Below are positions 7,248 through 15,615 of a stretch of DNA of 43,847 bases, in pieces. A program made the translations under genes and the position numbers. Source of the stretch: JBHIDJ01 sp046760105 (GTDB lineage: Bacteria > Pseudomonadota > Gammaproteobacteria > Acidiferrobacterales > SPGG2); the NCBI GenBank assembly GCA_046760105.1, contig JBHIDJ010000014.1, positions 1 through 43,847 on the forward strand. The letters are read 5' to 3'. The notes beneath the pieces are model-generated. The model searched no databases and was not told where the DNA came from. It saw only the letters and a program-made list of their open reading frames with translations. Each line of letters starts with the position of its first letter. The stretch's first letter is position 1.

Positions 7248-7796
7248 TTACGGTTGTGCAGCCAAGTAGTCACGTGCCATAAACAGCGCGGCGATACTGC
7301 GGGCCTCCGTGCAATCGTCCCTGGCTAGGAGATCTGCGAGCTTGTGCAACGGCCAAGGCACGACCTCGATGATCTCGGGTTCATCACCAGCTGTTCTATC
7401 TCGGTACAGATCTCTCGCCAACATGATATGAGTGGTGTGATCAACATAGCCCGGTGATAGCGTGAACGATTTAATATGTTGCAGTTGCGTCGCGCCATAG
7501 CCCACCTCTTCCTGCAACTCCCGGTTGGCGGCCTCCTGGATGGATTCGCCCTCATCGATCCAGCCCTTCGGCAGGTATAACTCATAGCGATCAACGCCAG
7601 CGGCATATTCGCGGATCAGAAGCACCGTGTCCCGATTCAACATGGGTATGACGAGCACGGCCTCGCCGCGGGTGGGGCGCAGGCGTTCATAGCATCGCTC
7701 ATGGCCGTTTGCGAACCGTAGGTCGATCTGTTCCACGCGAAATAGACGCGTACGTGCAATTGTCTCGACACGGATGATCTGAGGTTTCTTTTCCAT
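7248..7796 (-). CDS. nudE: ADP compounds hydrolase NudE (Nudix)
   Basis: 182 residues from the ATG at 7796, close to the 186 of E. coli NudE. It hydrolyses ADP-ribose, Ap3A, NADH and related ADP compounds to AMP plus a second phosphate product. The Nudix box is complete at 78-100 (G-x5-E-x7-REL-QEE-VGY), preceded by YELYLPKGWIDEGES. The N-terminal beta sheet region with VEQIDLRFANG and YERLRP is typical. An in-frame upstream extension of 41 residues is rejected because it lacks homology and would run into the promoter of the divergent gene. First gene of the operon nudE-cysQ-kinase; its promoter must lie in 7800-7944, back to back with that of the STAS gene. Confidence 0.92.
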   Translation of the reverse strand: MEKKPQIIRVETIARTRLFRVEQIDLRFANGHERCYERLRPTRGEAVLVIPMLNRDTVLLIREYAAGVDRYELYLPKGWIDEGESIQEAANRELQEEVGYGATQLQHIKSFTLSPGYVDHTTHIMLARDLYRDRTAGDEPEIIEVVPWPLHKLADLLARDDCTEARSIAALFMARDYLAAQP

Positions 7797-7863
7797 GAAG
7801 GCCAAGATTAGCCTGTTTTGTAGCGCTCGGAAAAGCTTGCCATTTCTTGCAACTAACCCAGCG

Positions 7864-7892
7864 TTCGGCAGTACGATACTACATGCTACAAT
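7864..7892 (+). promoter_or_regulatory. Candidate extended -10 promoter for the STAS gene
   Basis: TTCGGC at 7864-7869, 17 bases, then TACAAT at 7887-7892 preceded by TGC (extended -10 form). It lies about 50 bases before the GTG at 7945. The spacing and extended -10 support a sigma-70 promoter; the -35 match is modest. Confidence 0.35.
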
Positions 7893-7944
7893 GCACACGA
7901 ATTCTTGCGCATCTGTCAATAGACCAAGCTAGGCGAGCCCTACC

Positions 7945-8292
7945 GTGATCGCGATTGAAAACGAGCAGGATTTGGTCAAGGCGACCGTCTATGCCGAGTT
8001 TACACTGGCAGATTACAAGGAATTTGAAGACGCCATAACGCGCGAACTCGAAAGCGTACCGAAAATAAAGCTTCTTTTGGACCTGACAAATATGGCCGGC
8101 TTTACCGTGGACGTGGCATGGGAAGATATCAAGTTCACGAAGTCCCACTCGCACGACTTCGAGCGCATCGCAGTCGTCACCACCAATCAATGGGTATCAT
8201 GGGCGAGCTGGCTCGGTACTACGTTTACTGACGCAGAGGTCCAGTTTTTTGAAGACGCGGACGCCGCTAACGCCTGGATCCACGCCGATTAA
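7945..8292 (+). CDS. SpoIIAA-like STAS protein
   Basis: A 115-residue cytoplasmic protein beginning at GTG with AGGCGAG upstream. It fits the SpoIIAA-like (DUF3478) group: an N-terminal strand, TLADYKEFEDAI helix, KIKLLLDLTNMAGFTVDVAWED centre, FERIAVVTTNQWVSW strand, and an EDADAANAWIHAD end that is typical of the family (ADAWLR-like). No phosphorylatable Ser is evident at the anti-sigma-antagonist position, so a classical partner-switching role is not supported. Members of this group are often stress- or membrane-associated and their function is unknown. It lies 34 bases before the phosphatase gene on the same strand. Confidence 0.8.
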   Translation: MIAIENEQDLVKATVYAEFTLADYKEFEDAITRELESVPKIKLLLDLTNMAGFTVDVAWEDIKFTKSHSHDFERIAVVTTNQWVSWASWLGTTFTDAEVQFFEDADAANAWIHAD

Positions 8293-8326
8293 TGCGACGT
8301 CCGCACACACCAAGCACACAGAGCTC

Positions 8327-8989
8327 ATGATCCGATGGCAGCAGGTGAACACCGTCCTTCTGGATATGGATGGTACGCTGCTGGATCTGCACTACGACAA
8401 TCACTTTTGGCTCGAACATGTGCCCCGCCGCTATGCACAGCGGCACGGTGTTTCCTACGAGGAGGCGAAGGCCAGGTTAATGCGCCGTTATCGTGAAGTA
8501 GAAGGGACGCTCGACTGGTATTGTGTGGATTTCTGGAGCCAGCAGCTGGGATTAGACGTACCGTTGCTCAAACAGGAAGTGGAGCACCTCATCGCCGTTC
8601 ACCCCCATGTCATCGATTTCCTGCAAGCCGTGCGCGCGCTCGGTAAACGTACCGTGCTGGTGACAAACGCGCATGGCAAGGTGTTAAAGCTCAAGATGCA
8701 TCGCACGAAACTCGGCCCGCATTTTGACACCATGATATGCGCGCATGATCTGGGAACACCCAAGGAGCAGGTGGCGTTCTGGCAAAAGATGCAGGATATC
8801 GAGCCGTTCGAACGAATCAGCACGGTTTTGATCGACGACAGTTTGCCGGTACTGAAATCGGCACGCGCTTACGGTATTGACCAGTTGGTTACCGTGCTCA
8901 AGCCCGACTCGCGTCGTCCGGAAAAGGAAGTGGAAGAGTTTCCGGCGATCGGCTCGTTCAAAGATATTATGCCTGCTTCGCTTGAATAG
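8327..8989 (+). CDS. yrfG: HAD-family nucleotidase, YrfG (GMP/IMP) type
   Basis: 220 residues from the ATG at 8327, matching YrfG of E. coli (about 222). HAD motif I is VLLDMDGTLLDL (Asp13, Asp15), motif II VTNAHGK (Thr near 112), with the motif III/IV region LGTPKEQVAFW and VLIDDSLPVLKSA. The YrfG group is marked by DMDGTLLDLHYDNHFWLEHVP near the start. YrfG dephosphorylates GMP and IMP in the cytoplasm. The gene is divergent from nudE (with the STAS gene between), as seen around nudE-yrfG in other gammaproteobacteria. An upstream in-frame ATG at 8249 lies inside the STAS gene and is rejected. Confidence 0.88.
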   Translation: MIRWQQVNTVLLDMDGTLLDLHYDNHFWLEHVPRRYAQRHGVSYEEAKARLMRRYREVEGTLDWYCVDFWSQQLGLDVPLLKQEVEHLIAVHPHVIDFLQAVRALGKRTVLVTNAHGKVLKLKMHRTKLGPHFDTMICAHDLGTPKEQVAFWQKMQDIEPFERISTVLIDDSLPVLKSARAYGIDQLVTVLKPDSRRPEKEVEEFPAIGSFKDIMPASLE

Positions 8990-9142
8990 CCTCGACGCGC
9001 CATGCATGCTTGCACTGCGGTCGCGGATCGCGAATGCATATCACAGGTCCCGGAATGCTGACGACAACGACTGTACAATACTATCTGTCTACGGTATCGC
9101 AGTAAGCCACACAGTCATCACTGCGTTGTGGCAGGAACTGTC

Positions 9143-9151
9143 TGCTATACT
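9143..9151 (+). promoter_or_regulatory. Candidate extended -10 element upstream of the LCAT-like gene
   Basis: TGCTATACT, an extended -10 (TG-n-TATACT), about 75 bases before the GTG at 9226. No good -35 is present at 16-18 bases (TTGTGG lies only 14 bases away), which is tolerated with an extended -10. Confidence 0.3.
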
Positions 9152-9225
9152 GGGTTGCGCTTGCTTTAGTCCCTGCGGCAGCGGTTGGTTCTTGCGCTCA
9201 GTTATCGACTAGGGGGGGTTGAGCA

Positions 9226-10770
9226 GTGTTTACCACAGTGCTCCATGATTCGATCCGCGTACTCCTGTCATGTGCAACAGGCGTTATCTTCCTCACAGGG
9301 TGCGTAACGAAACTGTACACGCCAGACCTCGGCGGACTGTATAACGAACTCGTCCAGTCGGAGGACCCCTACCGCAATGCTATTATCGCTATTCCGGGTA
9401 TCCTTGGGTCACGGCTCAAGGATAGCGATTCGGGTGACATCGTCTGGGGTGCATTCGGTCCCGGGAGCGCGAACCCAAAGAACCCCGCGGACGCGCGCCT
9501 GATTGCGCTACCCATGCGTGAAGGTGTTCCGTTGCACGAGCTGCGCGACAGCATACGTCCCGATGGCGCACTGGACCGCGTTAACATTACCTTTGCAGGT
9601 TTACGCGTTCAGCTAAAGGCCTACTTTTATATGCTAAGCACCCTCGGTGCTGCCGGTTATCGCGACGACCAGCTCGGGGAATCCGGTGCAGTTGATTATG
9701 GTAAAAGACATTACACCTGTTTCCAGTACGACTACGACTGGCGCCGAGATATCGTGGAAAGCGCTCAGCGCTTGCACGAATTCATTTTGGAAAAAAGGGC
9801 CTACGTCCAGGCGGAGACCGAAAAGCGTTATGGCATCAAGAACCTCGATGTAAAGTTCGATATCGTGGCGCACTCCATGGGTGGCCTTGTCGCGCGCTAC
9901 TATCTTCGCTATGGAACGGCTGACCTCCCTGCCGATGGCTCGTTGCCACCTCTGACCTGGGCCGGTAGCCGATATGTGGAAAACCTGGTCGTGGTCGCCA
10001 CCCCCAATGCCGGCTCGATCGATGCGTTGATCAATCTGATTGAGGGCAGGAAGGTGGCGCCATTGTTGCCGAAATACCAGCCCGCGATTCTCGGTACCAT
10101 GCCTTCGGTTTACCAGCTCCTTCCCCGTACCAGACACGCTCCACTGGTCGAGGTCTTTGATTCGGGTAACCAGGTAAGGGACGTCTATGATCCGGCCCTG
10201 TGGGAACAGCTGGGTTGGGGGCTGGCCGATCCCGACCAGGACTCGGTGCTGCAGATGCTGCTTCCGGACGTCAAAGACCGTGCCCTACGGCGGCAGATTG
10301 CGCTTGATCATCAACGCAAGGCGTTGCAACGCGCAAAGCAGTTCGCAGCGGCAATGGATGTACCCGCTGCGCTGCCCGACGGTGTGTCGCTTTTTCTTAT
10401 TGCCGGCGACGCAGTGCCCACTGAGGCCGAGGTGGCGATTGATGCTGGTAACAGCGCGATAAGCGTGGTTAGCAACGCGCCGGGCGACGGCACCGTGCTT
10501 CGCAGCAGTGCGCTCATGGATGAACGTGTGGGCAGTAAGCGGCGCGGTCGGTTGCAATCACCGATCGACTGGACCAACGTGCAGTTTCTATTCCGAGATC
10601 ACCTGGGGCTGACCAAGGATCCCGCATTTACCGATAATCTTTTGTTCTACTTGTTTGAAAGGCCGAGAAGTACAGAGCGGGTATCACAGGCCGGTACGAA
10701 AACGCCGGGAACCCGCGTGCATCGGCGTAAGCAACTCCTGCCGAAAACAAAGCAAGCCCGAGCGCCGTAA
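9226..10770 (+). CDS. LCAT-like alpha/beta hydrolase lipoprotein
   Basis: 514 residues, GTG start with AGGGGGG 8 bases upstream. The signal peptide ends at LTGC with lipidated Cys26; Val follows, so outer-membrane sorting is expected. The hydrolase core follows the lecithin:cholesterol acyltransferase family: IAIPGILGSRLKD (54-66, oxyanion loop), YDYDWRRD (about 168-175), the nucleophile elbow VAHSMGGLVARYY with Ser217, VVVATPNAGS and a late GDGTVL with the probable catalytic Asp. The His is probably in the last 80 residues (FRDHLGL). LCAT-like bacterial proteins hydrolyse or transfer acyl chains on phospholipids; the substrate here is unknown. The C-terminal 40 residues are basic and disordered. 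It is followed convergently by thiC. Confidence 0.82.
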   Translation: MFTTVLHDSIRVLLSCATGVIFLTGCVTKLYTPDLGGLYNELVQSEDPYRNAIIAIPGILGSRLKDSDSGDIVWGAFGPGSANPKNPADARLIALPMREGVPLHELRDSIRPDGALDRVNITFAGLRVQLKAYFYMLSTLGAAGYRDDQLGESGAVDYGKRHYTCFQYDYDWRRDIVESAQRLHEFILEKRAYVQAETEKRYGIKNLDVKFDIVAHSMGGLVARYYLRYGTADLPADGSLPPLTWAGSRYVENLVVVATPNAGSIDALINLIEGRKVAPLLPKYQPAILGTMPSVYQLLPRTRHAPLVEVFDSGNQVRDVYDPALWEQLGWGLADPDQDSVLQMLLPDVKDRALRRQIALDHQRKALQRAKQFAAAMDVPAALPDGVSLFLIAGDAVPTEAEVAIDAGNSAISVVSNAPGDGTVLRSSALMDERVGSKRRGRLQSPIDWTNVQFLFRDHLGLTKDPAFTDNLLFYLFERPRSTERVSQAGTKTPGTRVHRRKQLLPKTKQARAP

Positions 10771-10818
10771 GGCGTCTCGCGGACGCGGATCAGTGCGGCT
10801 TTTCTAGCGCGCCAAGCA

Positions 10819-12699
10819 TCAAGCGCGCGTATAAATCTCGCTGCCTTTCTCCTTGAACTCCTCGGCCTTTTCTTTTAAGCCCTCATCCATCGCCTCGCGT
10901 ACATCGTCAATGCCCTTTTGTCGTGCGTAGGCGCGCACATCCTCAGTGATTTTCATGGCGCAGAAGTGCGGCCCACACATCGAGCAGAAGTGCGCCACTT
11001 TGTGGCCCTCCTTCGGTAGGGTCTCGTCGTGGAACTCGCGGGCAGTGTCGGGATCGAGTGACAGATTGAACTGGTCGTGCCAGCGGAACTCAAAGCGCGC
11101 CTTCGAAAGCGCATTGTCGCGGATCTGTGCCGCCGGATGACCCTTGCCGAGATCAGCGGCGTGCGCCGCGATCTTGTAGGTGATGATGCCGTCCTTGACG
11201 TCTTGCTTGTTGGGCAAACCCAGGTGCTCCTTCGGCGTCACATAGCACAACATGGCGGTACCATACCAACCGATCATGGCGGCACCGATGGCCGAGGTAA
11301 TGTGATCATAGCCGGGCGCGATGTCGGTCGCCAATGGCCCTAACGTATAGAACGGCGCCTCGAAGCAGTCCTCGAGCTCCTTGTCCACATTTACCTTAAT
11401 GAGCTGCATGGGAACGTGGCCAGGGCCTTCGATCATCACCTGCACGTCATGCTTCCAGGCGATCTTGGTTAGCTCACCGATCGTCTTGAGCTCGGCGAAT
11501 TGCGCCTCGTCGTTGGCGTCCGCGATCGAACCTGGGCGCAGACCGTCTCCGAGTGAAAAGGCGACATCGTAGCTCTTCATGAGCTCGCACATCTCCTCGA
11601 AATGGGTATAGAGGAAGCTCTCTTGGTGATGGGCAAGACACCACTTGGCCATAACCGAGCCGCCGCGGGACACGATGCCGGTGAGCCGGTTTGCCGTCAG
11701 CGGGACATAGGCCAAGCGCACGCCGGCATGAACCGTGAAATAGTCCACACCCTGCTCCGCTTGCTCGATCAACGTGTCACGGAATATCTCCCACGTGAGT
11801 TCCTCGGCTTTGCCGTCGACCTTTTCCAGCGCTTGGTAAATGGGCACCGTGCCTATTGGCACCGGGCTGTTGCGGATTATCCACTCACGCGTCTCGTGGA
11901 TGTGCTTGCCAGTCGAGAGGTCCATAACCGTATCCGCCCCCCAGCGCGTGGCCCAGGTCATCTTCTCGACTTCCTCCTCGATGCTCGACGTGACTGCCGA
12001 GTTGCCGATATTCGCATTGACCTTCACCAGGAAGTTACGCCCGATGATCATCGGCTCCGATTCGGGATGATTGATATTGGCCGGAATGATGGCGCGCCCA
12101 CGCCCCACCTCGTCGCGCACGAATTCGGGGGTGATCTCCTGTGGGATACGGGCACCAAAGGACTGACCCGGGTGCTGCTGGCGCAGCAGTTGATCCTTGT
12201 ATTCTTGGAGCCTGAGGTTTTCGCGGATAGCGATGAACTCCATCTCCGGCGTGATCACTCCTTTGCGCGCGTAGTGCATCTGGGTGACATTCATTCCCGG
12301 CTTTGCCCGTCGCGGATTGCGCACGTGCACGAAACGAACGCCTGCGAGTTTTGTATCCGCCAAGCGCGCACGCCCGTATTCGGAACTCACTTCGGGCAAA
12401 CGTTCGGTATCGGCGCGTTCTTCTATCCAGGTCTCGCGCAGCGTTGGCAGACCCTTACGGACATCGACCTGTGCCGCTGGATCGGTATACGGTCCAGAGG
12501 TGTCGTATACCCAGATCGGCGGATTCTTTTCGGTTCCGCTCTGCGTGTGCGTGTCTGCCTGCGAGATCTCACGCATCGGCACGCGCATATCCGGGCGGCT
12601 TCCCTGTATATAAATCTTGCGTGAGTTGGGAAATGGTTGCACTGCTGCCGCATCAACCGTTGCGGTCTTGCTAAGAATCTGCTTGGGATTCGCGCTCAT
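10819..12699 (-). CDS. thiC: Phosphomethylpyrimidine synthase ThiC
   Basis: 626 residues, full length for ThiC. It converts aminoimidazole ribotide to hydroxymethylpyrimidine phosphate by a radical SAM reaction, the pyrimidine branch of thiamine synthesis. The iron-sulfur site CSMCGPHFC lies at 572-580 (C-x2-C-x4-C). Other hallmarks are MTWATRWGADTVMDLSTG, YFTVHAGVRL, SRGGSVMAKWCL, FSLGDGLRPG, EGPGHVPM and LGPLATDIAPGYDHI. An AAGGA site lies 7 bases before the ATG. A TPP riboswitch sits in its leader, so expression is expected to fall when thiamine pyrophosphate is abundant. No other thi gene is present in the window. Confidence 0.98.
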   Translation of the reverse strand: MSANPKQILSKTATVDAAAVQPFPNSRKIYIQGSRPDMRVPMREISQADTHTQSGTEKNPPIWVYDTSGPYTDPAAQVDVRKGLPTLRETWIEERADTERLPEVSSEYGRARLADTKLAGVRFVHVRNPRRAKPGMNVTQMHYARKGVITPEMEFIAIRENLRLQEYKDQLLRQQHPGQSFGARIPQEITPEFVRDEVGRGRAIIPANINHPESEPMIIGRNFLVKVNANIGNSAVTSSIEEEVEKMTWATRWGADTVMDLSTGKHIHETREWIIRNSPVPIGTVPIYQALEKVDGKAEELTWEIFRDTLIEQAEQGVDYFTVHAGVRLAYVPLTANRLTGIVSRGGSVMAKWCLAHHQESFLYTHFEEMCELMKSYDVAFSLGDGLRPGSIADANDEAQFAELKTIGELTKIAWKHDVQVMIEGPGHVPMQLIKVNVDKELEDCFEAPFYTLGPLATDIAPGYDHITSAIGAAMIGWYGTAMLCYVTPKEHLGLPNKQDVKDGIITYKIAAHAADLGKGHPAAQIRDNALSKARFEFRWHDQFNLSLDPDTAREFHDETLPKEGHKVAHFCSMCGPHFCAMKITEDVRAYARQKGIDDVREAMDEGLKEKAEEFKEKGSEIYTRA

Positions 12700-12712
12700 T
12701 GTTCACATCCTT

Positions 12713-12763
12713 TCCCCCCATGGGGGGATCGCAATGGCGCAGGGAAAGAACATGGATTGCGAT
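12713..12763 (-). promoter_or_regulatory. Expression platform of the thiC riboswitch
   Basis: Between the aptamer and thiC are two exact inverted repeats. One is ATCGCAAT at 12728-12735 paired with ATTGCGAT at 12756-12763. The other is the 16-base palindrome TCCCCCCATGGGGGGA at 12713-12728, ending next to the AAGGA ribosome binding site. No T-run terminator follows, so control at translation initiation is the more natural reading, with the G-rich arm competing for pairing near the start. Confidence 0.6.
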
Positions 12764-12851
12764 GAGCTTCCCTACGCCGGAATTACCCGGATCAGGTTCA
12801 AAGGGTGTTTCTCAGCCTGCCCCGCCAGGCCGCGCGGGCGAGCACCCCTAG
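12764..12851 (-). ncRNA. TPP riboswitch (THI element)
   Basis: On the minus strand the leader begins CTAGGGGTGCT and contains the invariant core GCTGAGAAACACCC, then CTTTGAACCTGATCCGG and TAATTCCGGCGTAGGGAAG. These are the P2/P3, J and P4/P5 consensus segments of the thiamine pyrophosphate aptamer. It precedes thiC by 64 bases and needs no other evidence. Confidence 0.97.
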
Positions 12852-12870
12852 CCGTTTTTCAAATAACCAA

Positions 12871-12900
12871 ACTAAAGCATTCGTACTGTGATTGCAACAA
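12871..12900 (-). promoter_or_regulatory. Candidate thiC promoter
   Basis: On the minus strand, TTGTTG (12895-12900), 18 bases, then TTTAGT (12871-12876) preceded by TGC. It is about 20 bases upstream of the aptamer, the expected place for a promoter driving a riboswitch leader. The match is moderate. Confidence 0.3.
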
Positions 12901-13039
12901 CGTCCGCCGTTAGCACAGCACGCGACTCCTTCCAATAGCACATCTTTGTACACAACGTCTGCAAGCGCTGCTTGCGCGGGTTACCCAAAGCGCTTACCCT
13001 TAGGCGCTCGCTCGAATACCCTTACCAGTGTGTGCTTAT

Positions 13040-13702
13040 ATGGGCGGAATCGATTTCGAACTCGCGCGCCATAAGATGGTTGAACAGCAGGTTCGCCCGT
13101 GGGAAGTGCTCGACCAGCGCGTATTGGACTTAATCGACCAATCGCCGCGGGAAGACTACGTACCGGAACAATACCGCAACCTGGCGTACGTGGACATGAA
13201 TGTCCCACTCGGCCACGGCCAGGTGATGATACCACCCAAGCTCGAAGCGCGCTTACTGCAAGAGCTGGCAATCCAACCCCACGACACCATCCTCGAGATC
13301 GGCACCGGAAGTGCTTACATGACCTCACTGGCGGCGGCGCTTGGTCGCCACGTGTATTCTGTGGAGATCATCCCGGAATTGGCGACGCGCGCGCAACAAG
13401 CCCTGGAGACACATGATATCAAGAACGTTACGCTCGAAACCGGTGACGGCGCCCGCGGATGGGGCCGGCACCAGCCCTACGATGTCATTCTTATAACCGG
13501 GTCGTTACCGTTGCTGCCCGACAGCTTCAAACAAAGCCTGGCGCCTGGTGGTCGGATGATCGCCATAATCGGTTACTCGCCAGTAATGCAAGTTATGCTC
13601 CTCCAGCGTGTAGCCGCCGGGAGCTGGGATGAAGCTTCGCTTTTTGAGACTGATCTTCCGCCGTTAATCAATGCGCAGCAGCCAGAGCGGTTTGTTTTTT
13701 GA
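13040..13702 (+). CDS. Protein-L-isoaspartate O-methyltransferase-like protein (divergent)
   Basis: 220 residues with the Pcm fold: an N-terminal helical part (RHKMVEQQVRPWEVLD, then PREDYVPEQYRNLAYVD), SAM motif I DTILEIGTGSAYMTSL (82-96), the post-I VYSVEI strand and the GDGARGW motif. Pcm repairs isoaspartyl residues in aged proteins, and its substrate loop normally reads GQ-T-x-S with a conserved Thr/Ser pair. Here that position is GHGQVMIPPKLEARLL (58-73), lacking both hydroxyl residues. This version occurs beside tolC-type genes in other gammaproteobacteria, so a related methyltransferase with another substrate is quite possible. No strong Shine-Dalgarno; an in-frame GTG at 13028 is the alternative. 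It is 57 bases before the tolC-like gene. Confidence 0.8.
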   Translation: MGGIDFELARHKMVEQQVRPWEVLDQRVLDLIDQSPREDYVPEQYRNLAYVDMNVPLGHGQVMIPPKLEARLLQELAIQPHDTILEIGTGSAYMTSLAAALGRHVYSVEIIPELATRAQQALETHDIKNVTLETGDGARGWGRHQPYDVILITGSLPLLPDSFKQSLAPGGRMIAIIGYSPVMQVMLLQRVAAGSWDEASLFETDLPPLINAQQPERFVF

Positions 13703-13759
13703 TCGCCCGAACACTTCAGCGACCTGGATTAGCATTTGTTTAACAACAAGACTCAATCT

Positions 13760-15106
13760 ATGCCACTTTCTGCCAGGTCAGCGATCACCGCGTTTAGTGT
13801 CGTGCTCGTTCACTTGTTACCGTGGTCGATGGCGCGTGCCGAAAATGTGTTGGATGTTTACGACCTTGCGCGGCAGAATGACTCGCGTTTCCGCACCGCG
13901 CAGGCGACTTATCGCGCAGACCTGGAAAAGTTGCCGCAGGCACGCGCGACGTTGCGACCAACTATCAATGCGACCGCCCAAGAGAGCCGAATTGACCTAG
14001 AAACAGAAACTGAATCTGGAATTATCTCGCGCCCAGCTGGCGATGCCGACATCGACAGAACCGAACTCGACCTAACTATCACACAACCGCTTTACAACGG
14101 CGCCCTTTTCGCCGGCCTGCGGCAGGCGCGGGCCGAAGTGCGCCGCGCCGAAGCCCAGCTCGCTGCCGCTAGACAGGATTTGATCGTTCGTGTCGCCGAG
14201 GCCTATATCGCGGTGCTCGCGGCAATGGACAATCTCGAACTCGCCGGTGCACAAAAGGCGGCAAACCAGCGCCAGCTTGAAGTCGTCGAGGGGCGACTCG
14301 AGGTGGGTCTGGCGACAATAACAGATGTACACGACGCGCGAGCGCGCTTTGAATTTGACAGGGCAGAGGAGATTGAAGCTCTTAATACGCTGCGGGACGC
14401 TCGCCAAGGACTGCGTGAGCTCACCAGTCGGCTCATTACCAAGATTGCGAGATTGAAGCAAGACGCTCCCTTGATCGAGCCCGATCCGCCCGACATTGAA
14501 AAATGGGTGGAGACAGCGCTGCTGCAAAACCTTACTCTCATCGCCAGTAGCGAAGGCGTACAGATCGCGCTAGAGGAGGTGAAACGCCAGCGCGCAGGGC
14601 ACCTGCCTACTCTGGACCTTGTCGGTACCCACAACGATATCGATGACAGTGAAAGCATCACCGGTCCCGGCGTAGAGGCCGAGCGTACCGAGATTGGCAT
14701 ACAGCTTACAGTTCCAATTTACCAGGGCGGTGCGATCAGCTCGCTTACCAGGGAGGCCGCTCACCGCTACACTGCGTCACAGCAGGATTTGGAGACGCAA
14801 AGGCGTGCAACCGAGCGAACGGCTCGCGCGGCGTTCCTTGGCGTGGTTGGCGGCACCAGCAGAGTACTCGCGTTGCGTCAAGCAGTCATTGCAGCGGAAA
14901 GCGCGCTGGAAGCCAAGCGCGAGGGCTTTGCAGCTGGCATCAATACCAACCTCGATGTGCTCGACGCCCAGCGGGATCTGTTTATCGCTTCACGCAACTT
15001 ACTCCGGGCGCGTTACGACTACATCCTGAGCCTACTGCGTCTGAAAGAGTCCGCGGGCACGCTCAGCGAAGACGATCTCAGACGGTTCAATCGCTGGTTA
15101 GAATGA
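13760..15106 (+). CDS. tolC: TolC-family outer membrane channel protein
   Basis: 448 residues. The N-terminal signal peptide has a hydrophobic core (AFSVVLVHLLPW) and an ARA-EN cleavage site. The body shows the two structural repeats of the outer membrane efflux protein family: DVYDLARQNDSRFRTAQATY opens the first, and VQIALEEVKRQRAGHLPTLDLVGTH the second. Beta-strand segments (LDLTITQPLYNG; IGIQLTVPIYQGGAISS) are followed by long amphipathic coiled helices. As a trimer it would form a tunnel across the outer membrane for type I secretion or RND/MFS efflux. There is no lipobox, so it is TolC-like rather than an NodT/OprM lipoprotein. No adjacent inner-membrane pump gene is seen. The ATG at 13760 is chosen; a TTG at 13736 is possible. 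Its stop overlaps the next start (ATGA). Confidence 0.92.
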   Translation: MPLSARSAITAFSVVLVHLLPWSMARAENVLDVYDLARQNDSRFRTAQATYRADLEKLPQARATLRPTINATAQESRIDLETETESGIISRPAGDADIDRTELDLTITQPLYNGALFAGLRQARAEVRRAEAQLAAARQDLIVRVAEAYIAVLAAMDNLELAGAQKAANQRQLEVVEGRLEVGLATITDVHDARARFEFDRAEEIEALNTLRDARQGLRELTSRLITKIARLKQDAPLIEPDPPDIEKWVETALLQNLTLIASSEGVQIALEEVKRQRAGHLPTLDLVGTHNDIDDSESITGPGVEAERTEIGIQLTVPIYQGGAISSLTREAAHRYTASQQDLETQRRATERTARAAFLGVVGGTSRVLALRQAVIAAESALEAKREGFAAGINTNLDVLDAQRDLFIASRNLLRARYDYILSLLRLKESAGTLSEDDLRRFNRWLE

Positions 15107-15522
15107 ACACTCGAAGATTTGCGACGCCTCAACAGGCGGAAGCCGCATTCTATGCAGCATTCGAAAACGGGGACCTGGAGGCGATGATGGTGGTATGGGC
15201 GGATGATGAAAACATCGTCTGCATTCATCCATTAGGTCCAACCCTGGTCGGGCGTCGTGCCGTGCAGCAAAGCTGGCACTCCATCTTTCAGCAGTCGCCA
15301 CATATGAAATTCCGCATCGACAAGCAACAGTGCGCCGAAGGCGCCGCACTCGCGCTCCACATCGTGCACGAAAACATTGAGCTCGTTGATCAAAGCCAAC
15401 CCCCTAGTACAGTAATAGCCACCAACGTCTATCGGCGTTCCGAGTTAGGTTGGTACATGATCTTGCACCACGCCTCCCCCAGCCCCACTGCCGCTAAGCA
15501 ACACGCACCGACTATTCACTAG
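15103..15522 (+). CDS. NTF2-like (SnoaL-type) protein
   Basis: 139 residues, one NTF2-like cone fold: an N-terminal helical QQAEAAFYAAFENGDLEAMMVVWADDENIVCIHPLGP (start of the SnoaL_3-like pattern), then VGRRAVQQSWHSIF, a central strand region, and ATNVYRRSELGWYMILHHASP at the end, ending in His-His in the pocket region. Such domains act as small-molecule binding or isomerase scaffolds; no catalytic assignment is possible. The start codon overlaps the tolC stop by four bases, so the two are translationally coupled, and this arrangement after tolC-like genes suggests a shared transcript. A terminator follows. Confidence 0.8.
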   Translation: MNTRRFATPQQAEAAFYAAFENGDLEAMMVVWADDENIVCIHPLGPTLVGRRAVQQSWHSIFQQSPHMKFRIDKQQCAEGAALALHIVHENIELVDQSQPPSTVIATNVYRRSELGWYMILHHASPSPTAAKQHAPTIH

Positions 15523-15570
15523 TCGGGACTCGTAAACACAGGCAAACCCGAGCAACAGCGGCGGTGTAGT

Positions 15571-15607
15571 CGGCGGCACCTATATGGTGCGCCGCCGGCG
15601 TCTTTTA
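15571..15607 (+). terminator. Intrinsic terminator after the tolC operon
   Basis: A GC-rich hairpin: CGGCGGCACC at 15571-15580, loop TATAT, then GGTGCGCCGCCG at 15586-15597 (a CG bulge in the 3' arm), followed by GCGTCTTTT. It lies 49 bases after the NTF2-like stop and serves the plus strand; the converging PAP2 gene ends 9 bases beyond. Confidence 0.75.
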
Positions 15608-15615
15608 GCAAACGG

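Noticed and set aside
11602..12624. A 340-codon open frame antisense to thiC
   Set aside because: It mirrors thiC codons, has no recognisable domain, and lies wholly inside a confidently assigned gene.
14203..14700. Antisense open frames inside the tolC-like gene
   Set aside because: Serine- and arginine-rich low-quality translations; shadows of a long real gene.
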